NCBI RefSeq assembly: GCF_013416775.1
Contig: NZ_SZVI01000005.1
Location: 124,001 to 188,000, forward strand
DNA: 64,000 nucleotides
Direction: 5' to 3'
Source of the DNA: Rhodoferax sp. BLA1
GTDB lineage: Bacteria > Pseudomonadota > Gammaproteobacteria > Burkholderiales > Burkholderiaceae_C
The translations under genes were made by a program, and so were the position numbers. Of this stretch, positions 19,637-27,625 are shown in pieces (within the stretch, counting starts at the first letter, position 1; each line of letters opens with the position of its first letter). The notes beneath the pieces are model-generated. The model searched no databases, was not told the DNA's origin, and worked only from the letters and a program-made list of their open reading frames with translations.

Positions 19637-20482
19637 ATGAATAACCACCATAGCTGCTACTTTTGCGCGCAGCGGCGATTGCTGCTGCAAGGTGCCGCCC
19701 TGACACTGGCTGTGCCGGGCGCAAGCCTGCAGCTGGCGCAGGCCGAAGGGGTGGATGTGGGCCGCAACTCGGTGTTCACCAAGCTGGTGCCTGCCGAAAC
19801 CATCGAAAAATCGGCCGCCCAGCAGTACGCGCAGATGCTGCAACAGGCCGCCGCGCAGAATGCTCTGGCGGGCAAGGACAACCCCCAGCTGCGCCGCCTG
19901 CGCACCATGGCCCAGAAGATCATCCCCCACGCGCTGGGCTGGAACCCGCGCGCTGCCAACTGGCGCTGGGAGGTCAACCTGATTGGCAGCAAACAAATCA
20001 ACGCGTTTTGTATGCCAGGCGGCAAGATCGCGTTCTACACCGGCATCCTGGACCAGCTCAAACTCACGGACGACGAGGCGGCCATGGTCATGGGCCATGA
20101 AATCGCCCATGCGCTGCGTGAACACGCACGTGAACGCATGGGCAAAAACGCCGCCACTGGCATTGGTGCCACCTTGCTCAGCCAGGTTCTGGGCCTGGGC
20201 GAACTCGGGCAGACAGTGACCAACTACGGCGCCCAGCTGCTCACACTGCAGTTCAGCCGCAGCGACGAGTCCGAGGCCGATCTGGTCGGCATGGAGCTGG
20301 CAGCCCGCTCTGGTTTTGACCCGCGCGCCGGTGTCAGCCTGTGGCAAAAAATGGCCGTGGCCAACAAGGGTGCACCACCCCAATGGTTGTCGACCCACCC
20401 GGCGGGTACAACCCGCATCGCCGACATCGAGGCCAATCTGCCCAAGGTCTTGCCCTTGTATTCACGCGCCCGGGCGGGCTGA
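19637..20482 (+). CDS. M48-family zinc metallopeptidase (Oma1/LoiP-like)
   Basis: A 281 aa exported peptidase. An N-terminal RRLLLQGAALTLA segment resembles a signal peptide, with a twin-arginine flavour, and ends near AQA. The catalytic zinc motif HEIAH is at 154-158, and the third ligand lies in the ESEADLVGMELA helix. Family members degrade misfolded envelope proteins. It is monocistronic, divergent from the CoA-transferase gene. Confidence 0.88.
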   Translation: MNNHHSCYFCAQRRLLLQGAALTLAVPGASLQLAQAEGVDVGRNSVFTKLVPAETIEKSAAQQYAQMLQQAAAQNALAGKDNPQLRRLRTMAQKIIPHALGWNPRAANWRWEVNLIGSKQINAFCMPGGKIAFYTGILDQLKLTDDEAAMVMGHEIAHALREHARERMGKNAATGIGATLLSQVLGLGELGQTVTNYGAQLLTLQFSRSDESEADLVGMELAARSGFDPRAGVSLWQKMAVANKGAPPQWLSTHPAGTTRIADIEANLPKVLPLYSRARAG

Positions 20483-20506
20483 CACCCAGCACAGCTGCAG
20501 CTTTGT

Positions 20507-21445
20507 TCAACCGGCCTTGAGCGCCAACGCCAACTCATACAAGGCGTTGCGCGGCTCGCCGGTGATCTCGGCGGCCAGTTTCACCGCAGTTTTCAGCGGC
20601 AGTTCAGCCAGCAACAGCTGCAGCACACGGGTGTCCGGCCCGGCGCTGGCCGTCGCGGCTGCCGGATGCAAGACCAGCGCAAATTCACCCCGTGTTCGGT
20701 TGGCATCGGCACTGAGCCAGCCCGGGAACTGGCTGGCCGGCAACGTGGCAATTTCTTCAAACTGTTTGGTCAACTCCCTCCCCACGGTCAGCGGCCGCTC
20801 ACCGAGCACGGCCAGCGCACTGGCCAGGGCCTCGATGCGGTGGGGCGCCTCCAGCAGCACCACCGCACGTGATTCCGCAGACAGCGCCAGCACAGCCACA
20901 GAGCGCTCCGTGGCTTTGGCGGACAAAAACCCGGCGAACACAAAACCGCTGTGCCCGCTGCTGTCAGCCAGCACACCGGCCGCACTCAACAGCGTGATCA
21001 CACTGCTGGCGCCGGGCAGCGGCACCACAGTGAGACCCGCCTCGCGCACCCCGGCCACCAGCCGGGCGCCAGGATCGCTGATGGCGGGCGTACCCGCGTC
21101 GCTGACATAGGCCACCCGCTGGCCTTGCTGCAGCCGCTCCAGCACCGTTTGCACCGCTTGCGCCTCGTTGTGCTGGTGCACCGCCAGCAGTTGCGCCGGC
21201 GTTTTGTCGATGCCATAGGCGCGCAGCAGCGCCTGGGTGTGGCGCGTGTCCTCACAGGCCACCACGTCGGCCAGTTGCAGAAGGTGCAAGGCGCGCAAGG
21301 TGATGTCGGCCAGGTTGCCAATCGGTGTGGCCACCACATACAGGGCACCGGGCAGATAATTCTGGCCAGCGGCAGCGTCACGCGCCGCCTGCAAAGCATT
21401 GACAAAGCTGCTGCTTAGCCGGGACAAGGGGGGAGAATTCAACAT
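20507..21445 (-). CDS. rsmI: 16S rRNA (cytidine-2'-O)-methyltransferase RsmI
   Basis: The 312 aa tetrapyrrole-methylase-fold enzyme that 2'-O-methylates C1402 of 16S rRNA. Motifs: ALYVVATPIGNLADIT, CEDTRHT, SDAGTPAISDPG and LEAPHRI. The ATG at 21445-21443 shares the palindrome CATG with the divergent yraN start, so each gene's ribosome site lies in the other's first codons. The roughly 30 residues before LPGALYVV are not conserved. A gene order next to yraN-diaA-dolP is shared with E. coli. Confidence 0.95.
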   Translation of the reverse strand: MLNSPPLSRLSSSFVNALQAARDAAAGQNYLPGALYVVATPIGNLADITLRALHLLQLADVVACEDTRHTQALLRAYGIDKTPAQLLAVHQHNEAQAVQTVLERLQQGQRVAYVSDAGTPAISDPGARLVAGVREAGLTVVPLPGASSVITLLSAAGVLADSSGHSGFVFAGFLSAKATERSVAVLALSAESRAVVLLEAPHRIEALASALAVLGERPLTVGRELTKQFEEIATLPASQFPGWLSADANRTRGEFALVLHPAAATASAGPDTRVLQLLLAELPLKTAVKLAAEITGEPRNALYELALALKAG

Positions 21446-21836
21446 GGGACTTCTTTCGACAAAAGGGCAGCTCAAACCGCGCACCACCAAGCAGGCGGGC
21501 GACGCCGCCGAGGCGCTGGCGCTGCAGCATTTGCAGCGCGCCGGCTTGGTGCTGTTGCAACGCAATTATCGAACCCCCGGGCGCGGTGGCGGTGAAATCG
21601 ACTTGATCATGCGTGCGCCCGACGGCACTTGTGTATTTGTCGAGGTGCGCCAGCGCCACAGTGACAGCCATGGCGGTGCGGCGGCCAGTGTCAGCGCGGT
21701 CAAACAAGGCCGGATTGTGTTGGCCGCACGCCACTACCTGATGCGCCTAGCACGCCTGCCGTCCTGTCGTTTTGATGTGGTGACGGTGCAATCGGGCGAG
21801 GTGGTGTGGATTCAGGGCGCGTTTGACGCCGCCTAG
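21444..21836 (+). CDS. yraN: YraN / UPF0102 nuclease-fold protein
   Basis: A 130 aa protein of the YraN family, predicted restriction-endonuclease-like fold. The motif region is GDAAEALALQHLQRAGL, then GEIDLIM and FVEVRQR, with the Glu/Asp/Glu-x-Arg residues expected at a PD-(D/E)xK-type centre; the last core position is Arg instead of Lys, as commonly seen in the family. The ATG at 21444 is preceded by GGGGAG at about 9 nt. Biochemical role not established. Confidence 0.92.
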   Translation: MGLLSTKGQLKPRTTKQAGDAAEALALQHLQRAGLVLLQRNYRTPGRGGGEIDLIMRAPDGTCVFVEVRQRHSDSHGGAAASVSAVKQGRIVLAARHYLMRLARLPSCRFDVVTVQSGEVVWIQGAFDAA

Positions 21837-21950
21837 ACAACACGATCCGAGCAGGTGGCACCATGGACAGCGGGTGTAAGACTTTGTGATAACCCGTTTT
21901 TGCCAGGGTTTTAAGACGTGGTTAAGTTCGGTCCGGGTATCATGCCACCC

Positions 21951-22550
21951 ATGCTAGAGCAAAGAATCCAACAACATTTCATCGACAGTGCCGACCTGAA
22001 ATACCAGGCCGCACCGGTCTTGAGTCAACCCATTGCCAACGCGGTGCAAGCCTTGTTGGCCTGTGTCACCAGCGGGGGCAAGGTGCTGGCCTGTGGCAAC
22101 GGTGGCTCGGCCGCCGACGCGCAGCACTTCGCCGCCGAGTTTGTCGGCCGTTTTGAGCGCGAACGCCCCGAACTGGCCGCCATCGCTCTGACCACCGACA
22201 GCTCGATCCTGACGGCCGTCGGCAACGACTATGGCTTCGACGTCATTTACTCGCGCCAGGTGCGTGCCCTGGGCCAGGCCGGTGATGTGCTGATTGCCAT
22301 CACCACCAGCGGGAATTCGGAGAATGTGCTCAAGGCGGTGGAAGCTGCCCACGAGCGCGACATGGTGGTGATTGGCCTCAGTGGTCGTGGTGGCGGCAAG
22401 CTCAACCGAGCGCTGCGCGACACCGATGTGCATATTTGTGTGCCGCACGAACGCACGGCACGTGTCCAAGAGGTTCACCTGCTGACACTGCACTGCCTGT
22501 GCGACGCGGTGGATGACCTGTTACTCGGCGATACGGAAAACCCCTTATGA
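21951..22550 (+). CDS. diaA: SIS-domain protein, DiaA/GmhA family
   Basis: A 199 aa sugar-isomerase-fold protein (LACGNGGSAADAQHFAAEF; ALTTDSSILTAVGND; TTSGNSENVLKAVE). E. coli DiaA promotes DnaA assembly at oriC, while the paralogue GmhA is sedoheptulose-7-phosphate isomerase for LPS heptose. The yraN-diaA-dolP order favours DiaA, but many relatives are annotated GmhA. The start at 21951 (MLEQRIQQHF) aligns with DiaA; alternative starts exist at 21942 (ATG) and 21918 (GTG). It overlaps dolP by 4 nt. Confidence 0.85.
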   Translation: MLEQRIQQHFIDSADLKYQAAPVLSQPIANAVQALLACVTSGGKVLACGNGGSAADAQHFAAEFVGRFERERPELAAIALTTDSSILTAVGNDYGFDVIYSRQVRALGQAGDVLIAITTSGNSENVLKAVEAAHERDMVVIGLSGRGGGKLNRALRDTDVHICVPHERTARVQEVHLLTLHCLCDAVDDLLLGDTENPL

Positions 22551-23191
22551 ACTACCCCTCACGACGACTTGTCAGCGTGATGGCGCTTGCCATTGGCCTG
22601 AGCACGGGCTTGACCGCCTGTTTCCCGGTGATCATGGGCGGCGCGGTGATGACCGGCTTTGTGGCCACAGACCGCCGCACCTCGGGCGCTCAGCTGGAGG
22701 ACGAAGGCATTGAGTTACGCGCCGCCAGCCGCATCCGCGACAACCTGGGTGATCGCGTGCATGTGAATGCCACCAGCTACAACCGGCGTGTGTTGCTGAC
22801 CGGTGAAGTCCCCTCGGCGCAAGACCGCCAGTTGGTGGAACAGGTGGTGGCACGGGTTGACAACGTGCAATCTGTGGTCAACGAGCTGGTGGTGTTGGGG
22901 ACGTCCACGCTGACGCAGCGCTCCTCCGACGTGCTGGTGACTGGCCGGGTCAAGGCCGGTTTTGTGGATGCCAAAGACCTGTTTGCCAATGCCTACAAGG
23001 TGGTGACCGAGCGCGGCACCGTGTACCTGATGGGCCGCGTCACCCAGCGTGAAGCAGACCGCGCCACCGACATCGCGCGCTCGACCAGTGGTGTGCAAAA
23101 AGTGGTGCGGGTGTTCGAGATCATCAGCGAAGACGAGTTGCGCAACCTGTTGCCACAACCCGCACCCGAGTCCAAGACGACAGCCAAATAG
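22547..23191 (+). CDS. dolP: BON-domain outer-membrane lipoprotein DolP (YraP)
   Basis: A 214 aa lipoprotein with a hydrophobic signal and lipobox LTAC near residue 25, then two BON domains (about 55-120: RIRDNLGDRVHVNATSYNRR and VLLTGEVPSAQDRQLVEQVV; about 130-200: VKAGFVDAKDL with GTVYLMGRVTQREAD). E. coli DolP supports outer-membrane integrity and the BAM complex. Start and diaA stop overlap as ATGA, so the two are translationally coupled. Confidence 0.92.
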   Translation: MNYPSRRLVSVMALAIGLSTGLTACFPVIMGGAVMTGFVATDRRTSGAQLEDEGIELRAASRIRDNLGDRVHVNATSYNRRVLLTGEVPSAQDRQLVEQVVARVDNVQSVVNELVVLGTSTLTQRSSDVLVTGRVKAGFVDAKDLFANAYKVVTERGTVYLMGRVTQREADRATDIARSTSGVQKVVRVFEIISEDELRNLLPQPAPESKTTAK

Positions 23192-23243
23192 GCCTGGAGT
23201 AGCTCTCGCAGTTCGAGTGCCACAGTCCCAAACCCAGAACACC

Positions 23244-23323
23244 ATGGAACCGGCTTTGCCGGGCCGTTGGTGTTGCCCCCTTGAGGGGGTGACGCGCCGC
23301 CAGGCGCGGCTCAGGGGGGAACC
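23244..23323. repeat. Hairpin-rich intergenic repeat, copy 1
   Basis: ATGGAACCGGCTTTGCCGGG, then CCGTTGGTGTTGCCCCCTTG and AGGGGGTGACGCGCCGCCAG. It shares its first roughly 45 bases with 25475-25520. It contains hairpins CCGGC/GCCGG, CCCCCTTGAGGGGG and GCGCCGCCAGGCGCGGC. It sits in the convergent gap dolP/HIBADH-type gene and may aid termination or mRNA stability. Confidence 0.8.
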
Positions 23324-24240
23324 TATTTCAAACGCTTGATCAGGCTGGAGGTGTCCCAGCGACGCCCACCCATGGCCTGCACATCGGCGTAAAACTGGTC
23401 CACCAGCGCGGTCACCGGCAACTTGGCGCCATTGCGCCGGGCTTCGTCGAGCACCAGGCCCAAGTCCTTGCGCATCCAGTCCACCGCAAAACCAAAGTCA
23501 AACTGATCGGCCACCATGGTTTTGCCACGGTTGTCGAGTTGCCAGCTTTGTGCGGCGCCCTTGCCAATCACGTCGAGCACTTGGTTCATGTCGAGCCCGG
23601 CCTTGTCACCAAAAGCCACCGCCTCGGCCAGGCCTTGCACCAGCCCGGCAATACAAATCTGGTTGACCATTTTGGCGAGTTGGCCCGCGCCGCTGTCACC
23701 CAGATAGGTGAAGGCTCTGGAGAAAGCCATCGCCACCGGCTGGGCGGCCTCAAACGCCAGTTTGTCACCACCACACATCACGGTGAGCACACCGTTCTGG
23801 GCACCGGCCTGGCCACCGGAAACCGGCGCATCAACAAAGCTCAGGCCCAGTTCTTTGGCGCGGGCATACAACTCACGCGCCACATTGGCCGAGGCGGTGG
23901 TGTGGTCCACCAGCACCGCACCGGCTTGCATGCCGGCAAACGCACCGTCTGGGCCGAGCACCACACTGCGCAGGTCGTCGTCGTTGCCAACACAGCAAAA
24001 CACCAGCTCGGCACCCTGCACCGCCTGGCGTGGTGTGGCGGCGTAACTTACAGCATTTTTTTGGCCATCAGCCCTTGTGTATTCTGAACACCATGCTATG
24101 GATTTTGATGCTGTCCGGTTGTACACCGTGACCAAATGACCGGCACGGGACAGGTGGCCCGCCATCGGGTAGCCCATCACCCCCAGGCCCAAAAAGGCGA
24201 CTCGGCGGGAGGGAATGGCTTCGTAGCTCTTGCTCGTCAT
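23323..24240 (-). CDS. NAD(P)-dependent beta-hydroxyacid dehydrogenase (HIBADH/GarR family)
   Basis: A 305 aa reductase of the 3-hydroxyisobutyrate/tartronate-semialdehyde family. The Rossmann motif is VAFLGLGVMGYPMAGHL, the substrate-binding signature VDAPVSGGQAGAQNG, and the catalytic Lys is about residue 190 in LAKMVNQIC. Residues about 44-65 (ASKSIAWCSEYTRADGQKNA) lie after the cofactor-selecting strand and are encoded by a dispersed repeat, making this loop longer than usual. Substrate unknown. Confidence 0.85.
   Translation of the reverse strand: MTSKSYEAIPSRRVAFLGLGVMGYPMAGHLSRAGHLVTVYNRTASKSIAWCSEYTRADGQKNAVSYAATPRQAVQGAELVFCCVGNDDDLRSVVLGPDGAFAGMQAGAVLVDHTTASANVARELYARAKELGLSFVDAPVSGGQAGAQNGVLTVMCGGDKLAFEAAQPVAMAFSRAFTYLGDSGAGQLAKMVNQICIAGLVQGLAEAVAFGDKAGLDMNQVLDVIGKGAAQSWQLDNRGKTMVADQFDFGFAVDWMRKDLGLVLDEARRNGAKLPVTALVDQFYADVQAMGGRRWDTSSLIKRLK
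24050..24114. repeat. Dispersed repeat copy inside the HIBADH-type gene
   Basis: ACAGCATTTTTTTGGCCATC with AGCCCTTGTGTATTCTGAAC and CATGCTATGG..TTTTGATGCTGT. It resembles the intergenic family (AGCCCTT and GCTAT ends) and is flanked by ACAGCAT and its near-inverse ATGCTGT. It is translated in frame. Confidence 0.6.
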
Positions 24241-24261
24241 GTATTGGGGTCTTTCAAAAAA

Positions 24262-25398
24262 TCAGGTGATGGTGATGTTTTCGGTGCCAGCGGCAAGGTT
24301 GCTGCTTTTGCCGCGTTTGCTGTTGAGCTTGATTTGTAGACGCAGGTCGTTGACCGAGTCGGCGTTGCGCAGGGCGTCTTCATAGCTGATGCCACCGTCT
24401 TCGTAGGCCTTGAACAGCGACTGGTCGAAGGTCTGCATGCCCAGTTCGGTGCTTTTTTTCATGATCTCCTTGATCTCGGCGACCTCGCCCTTGAAGATCA
24501 GGTCGGAAATCAAGGGTGAGTTGATCATGATTTCGACCACCGCCGTGCGGCCCTTGCCATCGGGCTTGACAATCAGGCGTTGTGAGACCATGGCCTTGAG
24601 GTTGAGTGACAAGTCCATCAGCACCTGCTGACGGCGTTCTTCCGGGAAGAAGTTGATGACCCGGTCGATCGCCTGGTTGGTGCTGTTGGCGTGTAAAGTG
24701 GCCAGGCACATGTGGCCGGTTTCGGCAAAAGCAATCGCCAGCTCCATGGTTTCGCGGTCACGGATTTCACCCATCAGAATCACATCGGGCGCCTGGCGCA
24801 AGGTGTTTTTCAGGGCCGCGCCCCAGCTGTCGGTGTCGATGCCGACCTCACGCTGGGTCACCACACAGTTCTTGTGGGCGTGCACAAATTCAATAGGGTC
24901 TTCCACCGTGATGATGTGGCCATAGGTGGTCGAGTTGCGCCAGTCCACCATCGCCGCCAGCGTGGTGGTTTTGCCGGAGCCGGTGGCCCCGACCAAAATA
25001 CACAGGCCGCGCTTGGCGTTGACGATCTCCTTGAGCACCGGCGGCAGTTTCATGCCGTCGATGGTGGGTAACACACTCGGGATCGTGCGCATCACCATGC
25101 CCACCTTGCCCTGCTGCATAAACGCATTGACCCGAAAGCGCCCCAGACCGGGCGGCGAGATCGCAAAGTTGCACTCTTTGGTGCGCTCGAACTCGGCCAT
25201 CTGGCGGTCGTTCATGACGGAACGCGCCAGCGCAATGGTGTGGGTGCCGTTGAGCGGCTGCGGCGACACCTTGGTGACTTTGCCATCCACCTTGATGGTC
25301 GGCGGCAATTCGGCGGTCAGGAACAGGTCACTGCCGCCGCGCCCAATCATGAGTTTGAGCAGGTCGGTGATAAATGTCGTGGCTTGATCGCGTTCCAT
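24262..25398 (-). CDS. pilU: Type IV pilus retraction accessory ATPase PilU
   Basis: A 378 aa ATPase that assists PilT in depolymerising type IV pili. Walker A is GATGSGKT at 137-144; the Asp box is TVEDPIEF, Walker B DVILMGEIRD, and the His box TLHANSTNQAIDR. The long C-terminal tail past about 345 (SVNDLRLQIKLNSKR) and the pilT neighbourhood distinguish it from PilT. It is on the same strand as pilT, about 250 bp downstream, with repeat DNA between. Confidence 0.95.
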   Translation of the reverse strand: MERDQATTFITDLLKLMIGRGGSDLFLTAELPPTIKVDGKVTKVSPQPLNGTHTIALARSVMNDRQMAEFERTKECNFAISPPGLGRFRVNAFMQQGKVGMVMRTIPSVLPTIDGMKLPPVLKEIVNAKRGLCILVGATGSGKTTTLAAMVDWRNSTTYGHIITVEDPIEFVHAHKNCVVTQREVGIDTDSWGAALKNTLRQAPDVILMGEIRDRETMELAIAFAETGHMCLATLHANSTNQAIDRVINFFPEERRQQVLMDLSLNLKAMVSQRLIVKPDGKGRTAVVEIMINSPLISDLIFKGEVAEIKEIMKKSTELGMQTFDQSLFKAYEDGGISYEDALRNADSVNDLRLQIKLNSKRGKSSNLAAGTENITIT

Positions 25399-25474
25399 CA
25401 GAACACCTCCTTGTCTTTAAAACGGATGAGCTTGAACAGGTCTACGAGTGAACCAAATGAGGCCAGCAACGCCG

Positions 25475-25625
25475 TGGAACCGGCTCTGCCGGGCCACTGG
25501 CGTTGCCCCCTGCAAGGGGGAAAGCGGCCACACAGAGTGGGCAAGCCGGGGGGTGAGCCATGACGTTTCGGCGCCGGGCCGTCCCAAGCCGAAACCGCCC
25601 CCTTGGGGGGCAGCGCAGTACATGA
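25475..25625. repeat. Hairpin-rich intergenic repeat, copy 2, between pilT and pilU
   Basis: GTGGAACCGGCTCTGCCGGG, CCACTGGCGTTGCCCCCTGC and AAGGGGGAAAGCGG match copy 1 at 23244. A second part with CCGCCCCCTTGGGGGGCAGC (about 25595-25614) adds another hairpin. It fills most of the 248 bp pilT-pilU gap and could weaken read-through or set a PilT:PilU ratio. Confidence 0.8.
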
Positions 25626-25646
25626 AATGACAAGCGTGGGGGCATG

Positions 25647-26690
25647 TCAGCCGGGGAAGTTCTCAGGAATTTTCGCCTTGGTGCGGGCCTCGGCGGCGCT
25701 GATGACATTGCGCCGCACCAGATCGGTCAGGTTCTGGTCCAGTGTCTGCATGCCGACACTGTTGCCGGTCTGGATGCTCGAATACATCTGCGCCACCTTG
25801 CCCTCACGGATCAGGTTGCGGATGGCGCTGGTGCCCAGCATGATCTCGTGCGCGGCGATGCGGCCCTGGCCGTCCTTGGTTTTGCACAAGGTCTGCGAGA
25901 TCACCGCCTGCAGCGACTCGGACAACATGGCGCGCACCATCTCTTTTTCTTCGGCCGGGAACACGTCAATGATCCGGTCGATGGTCTTGGCAGCGCTGCT
26001 GGTGTGCAGGGTGCCAAACACCAAGTGGCCAGTTTCGGCCGCTGTCATCGCCAAGCGGATGGTTTCCAGGTCACGCATTTCACCGACCAGGATCGCGTCC
26101 GGGTCTTCGCGCAGGGCCGAGCGCAGGGCCGCAGCAAAACTCTGGGTGTGGGGGCCGACTTCACGCTGGTTGATCAAGCACTTTTTGGACTCGTGCACAA
26201 ATTCAATTGGGTCTTCGACGGTGAGGATGTGACCAAACTCGTTCTCGTTGAGGTAATTGACCATCGCCGCCAGCGTGGTCGATTTGCCCGAGCCGGTCGG
26301 CCCGGTCACCAGCACCAGGCCACGCGGTTTGAGGGCCAGGTCGGCAAAAATCTTCGGGCAGTTGAGCTGCTCCAGCGTCAGGATCTTGCTCGGAATGGTC
26401 CGAAACACCGCACCACAGCCCCGGTTCTGGTTGAAGGCGTTGACCCGAAAACGCGCCAGGCCTTCGATCTCGAACGAGAAGTCAATCTCGAGAAACGCCT
26501 CGTAGTGTTTGCGCTGGGCGTCGTTCATGATGTCGTAGACCATGGCGTGCACCTGTTTGTGGTCCAGGGCATCCACATTGAGGCGGCGCACATCCCCGTG
26601 GACGCGGATCATCGGCGGCAAACCTGCCGACAGATGCAGGTCGGATGCCTTGTTTTTGACGCTGAATGCCAGCAATTGGGTGATATCCAC
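25647..26690 (-). CDS. pilT: Type IV pilus twitching motility ATPase PilT
   Basis: The 347 aa hexameric retraction motor. Walker A is GPTGSGKS at about 130-137, Asp box TVEDPIEFVHE, Walker B DAILVGEMRD, His box FGTLHTSSAAKTIDR and the C-terminal region AIRNLIREGKVAQM. Together with pilU and the pilA at 38861 it implies functional twitching pili. It is divergent from the PLP homeostasis gene with only 36 bp between starts. Confidence 0.97.
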   Translation of the reverse strand: MDITQLLAFSVKNKASDLHLSAGLPPMIRVHGDVRRLNVDALDHKQVHAMVYDIMNDAQRKHYEAFLEIDFSFEIEGLARFRVNAFNQNRGCGAVFRTIPSKILTLEQLNCPKIFADLALKPRGLVLVTGPTGSGKSTTLAAMVNYLNENEFGHILTVEDPIEFVHESKKCLINQREVGPHTQSFAAALRSALREDPDAILVGEMRDLETIRLAMTAAETGHLVFGTLHTSSAAKTIDRIIDVFPAEEKEMVRAMLSESLQAVISQTLCKTKDGQGRIAAHEIMLGTSAIRNLIREGKVAQMYSSIQTGNSVGMQTLDQNLTDLVRRNVISAAEARTKAKIPENFPG

Positions 26691-26726
26691 AAAACCCCCG
26701 GGATTGTTTGTTACGCTAAAGCAATT

Positions 26727-27419
26727 ATGACCACGATTCCATTACAACTGGCTGCGGTGCGCTCGCGCCTGCAAGCCGCCTGCCAAAGTGCTGGCCGACC
26801 TGTCGATTCCGTCACACTTTTGGCGGTTTCCAAAACCTTTGGTACCGATGCCATTCAGGCCGCCTATGCCGCCGGGCAAACCTGGTTTGGTGAAAACTAC
26901 ATCCAGGAAGCGGTGCAGAAAATCACCGAGCTGCGCGCGCTGCCGCTGGTGTGGCACTGCATCGGCCCGATCCAGAGCAACAAGAGTCGGCTGGTGGCCG
27001 AACATTTTGACTGGGTGCACACTGTGGACCGGCTCAAGATCGCCGAGCGTCTGAGTGAACAGCGCCCGGCCCATCTGGCGCCGTTGCAGGTGTGTCTCCA
27101 GGTCAATGTCGACGGCGGCCCGACCAAGTCCGGCGTGCGCCCGGAGGAGGCGCTGGCGCTGGCCCAGGCGGTGGCCCAACTGCCGCAGTTGCGCTTGCGT
27201 GGCCTGATGTGTATCCCCGATCCAGCTCCTGATTTTGAAGCTGAATGTACTTTATTCACAAGGGCTAGAGACCTGTTTGATGCTTTAAAAAACGCAGGCC
27301 TGGAGCTCGACACCTTGTCGATGGGCATGAGCGCCGACCTGGAGGCCGCAGTGGCCTCGGGCAGCACCCTGGTGCGCGTCGGCTCGGCGATTTTTGGCGC
27401 GCGCAATTACCCGGCCTGA
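26727..27419 (+). CDS. yggS: Pyridoxal phosphate homeostasis protein (YggS/PLPBP)
   Basis: A 230 aa TIM-barrel PLP carrier with the PLP-binding Lys at about 36 in LLAVSKTFG, plus WFGENYIQEA, WHCIGPIQSNK, LQVNVDGGPTKSG and the C-terminal LSMGMSADLEAAV..GSTLVRVGSAIFG. The ATG at 26727 gives the normal length; a much longer in-frame extension upstream is antisense to pilT. It is frequently next to pilT in proteobacteria. Residues about 166-188 (including FEAECTLFTRARDLFDALKN) are encoded by a dispersed repeat. Confidence 0.95.
   Translation: MTTIPLQLAAVRSRLQAACQSAGRPVDSVTLLAVSKTFGTDAIQAAYAAGQTWFGENYIQEAVQKITELRALPLVWHCIGPIQSNKSRLVAEHFDWVHTVDRLKIAERLSEQRPAHLAPLQVCLQVNVDGGPTKSGVRPEEALALAQAVAQLPQLRLRGLMCIPDPAPDFEAECTLFTRARDLFDALKNAGLELDTLSMGMSADLEAAVASGSTLVRVGSAIFGARNYPA
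27223..27291. repeat. Dispersed repeat copy inside yggS
   Basis: AGCTCCTGATTTTGAAGCTG, then AATGTACTTTATTCACAAGG and GCTAGAGACC. Read on the minus strand it has GGTCTCTAGCCCTTGTGAAT, close to GGCCTCTAGCCCTTAT of intergenic copies. In frame, no stop. Confidence 0.7.
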
Positions 27420-27625
27420 CGGGGCCTGACCCGCCCTCGGCTGGGGCAACGTCTACACCAACTACCGCCGGGCAACTGCAGCCCTGCGGCGGCGCATCCA
27501 TGCGCAGAGTGATCGGGCTGCCGCCGCATGGTCACCTTGAAATAGGTCAGCGTAAAACGATTGAATGTGCTAAATTACCAACCAGTCACAAAATTACGTC
27601 ACCGTTTTTACCTGCCTCAACCCTT

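Noticed and set aside
23192..23322. CRISPR-like repeat
   Set aside because: A single GC-rich hairpin block without regular spacers.
25644..26726. In-frame extension upstream of yggS
   Set aside because: Antisense to pilT; YggS has normal length from ATG 26727.
27420..27625. ECF-sigma promoter for the lipid cluster
   Set aside because: No convincing -35/-10 pair of the ChrR/RpoE type could be aligned.
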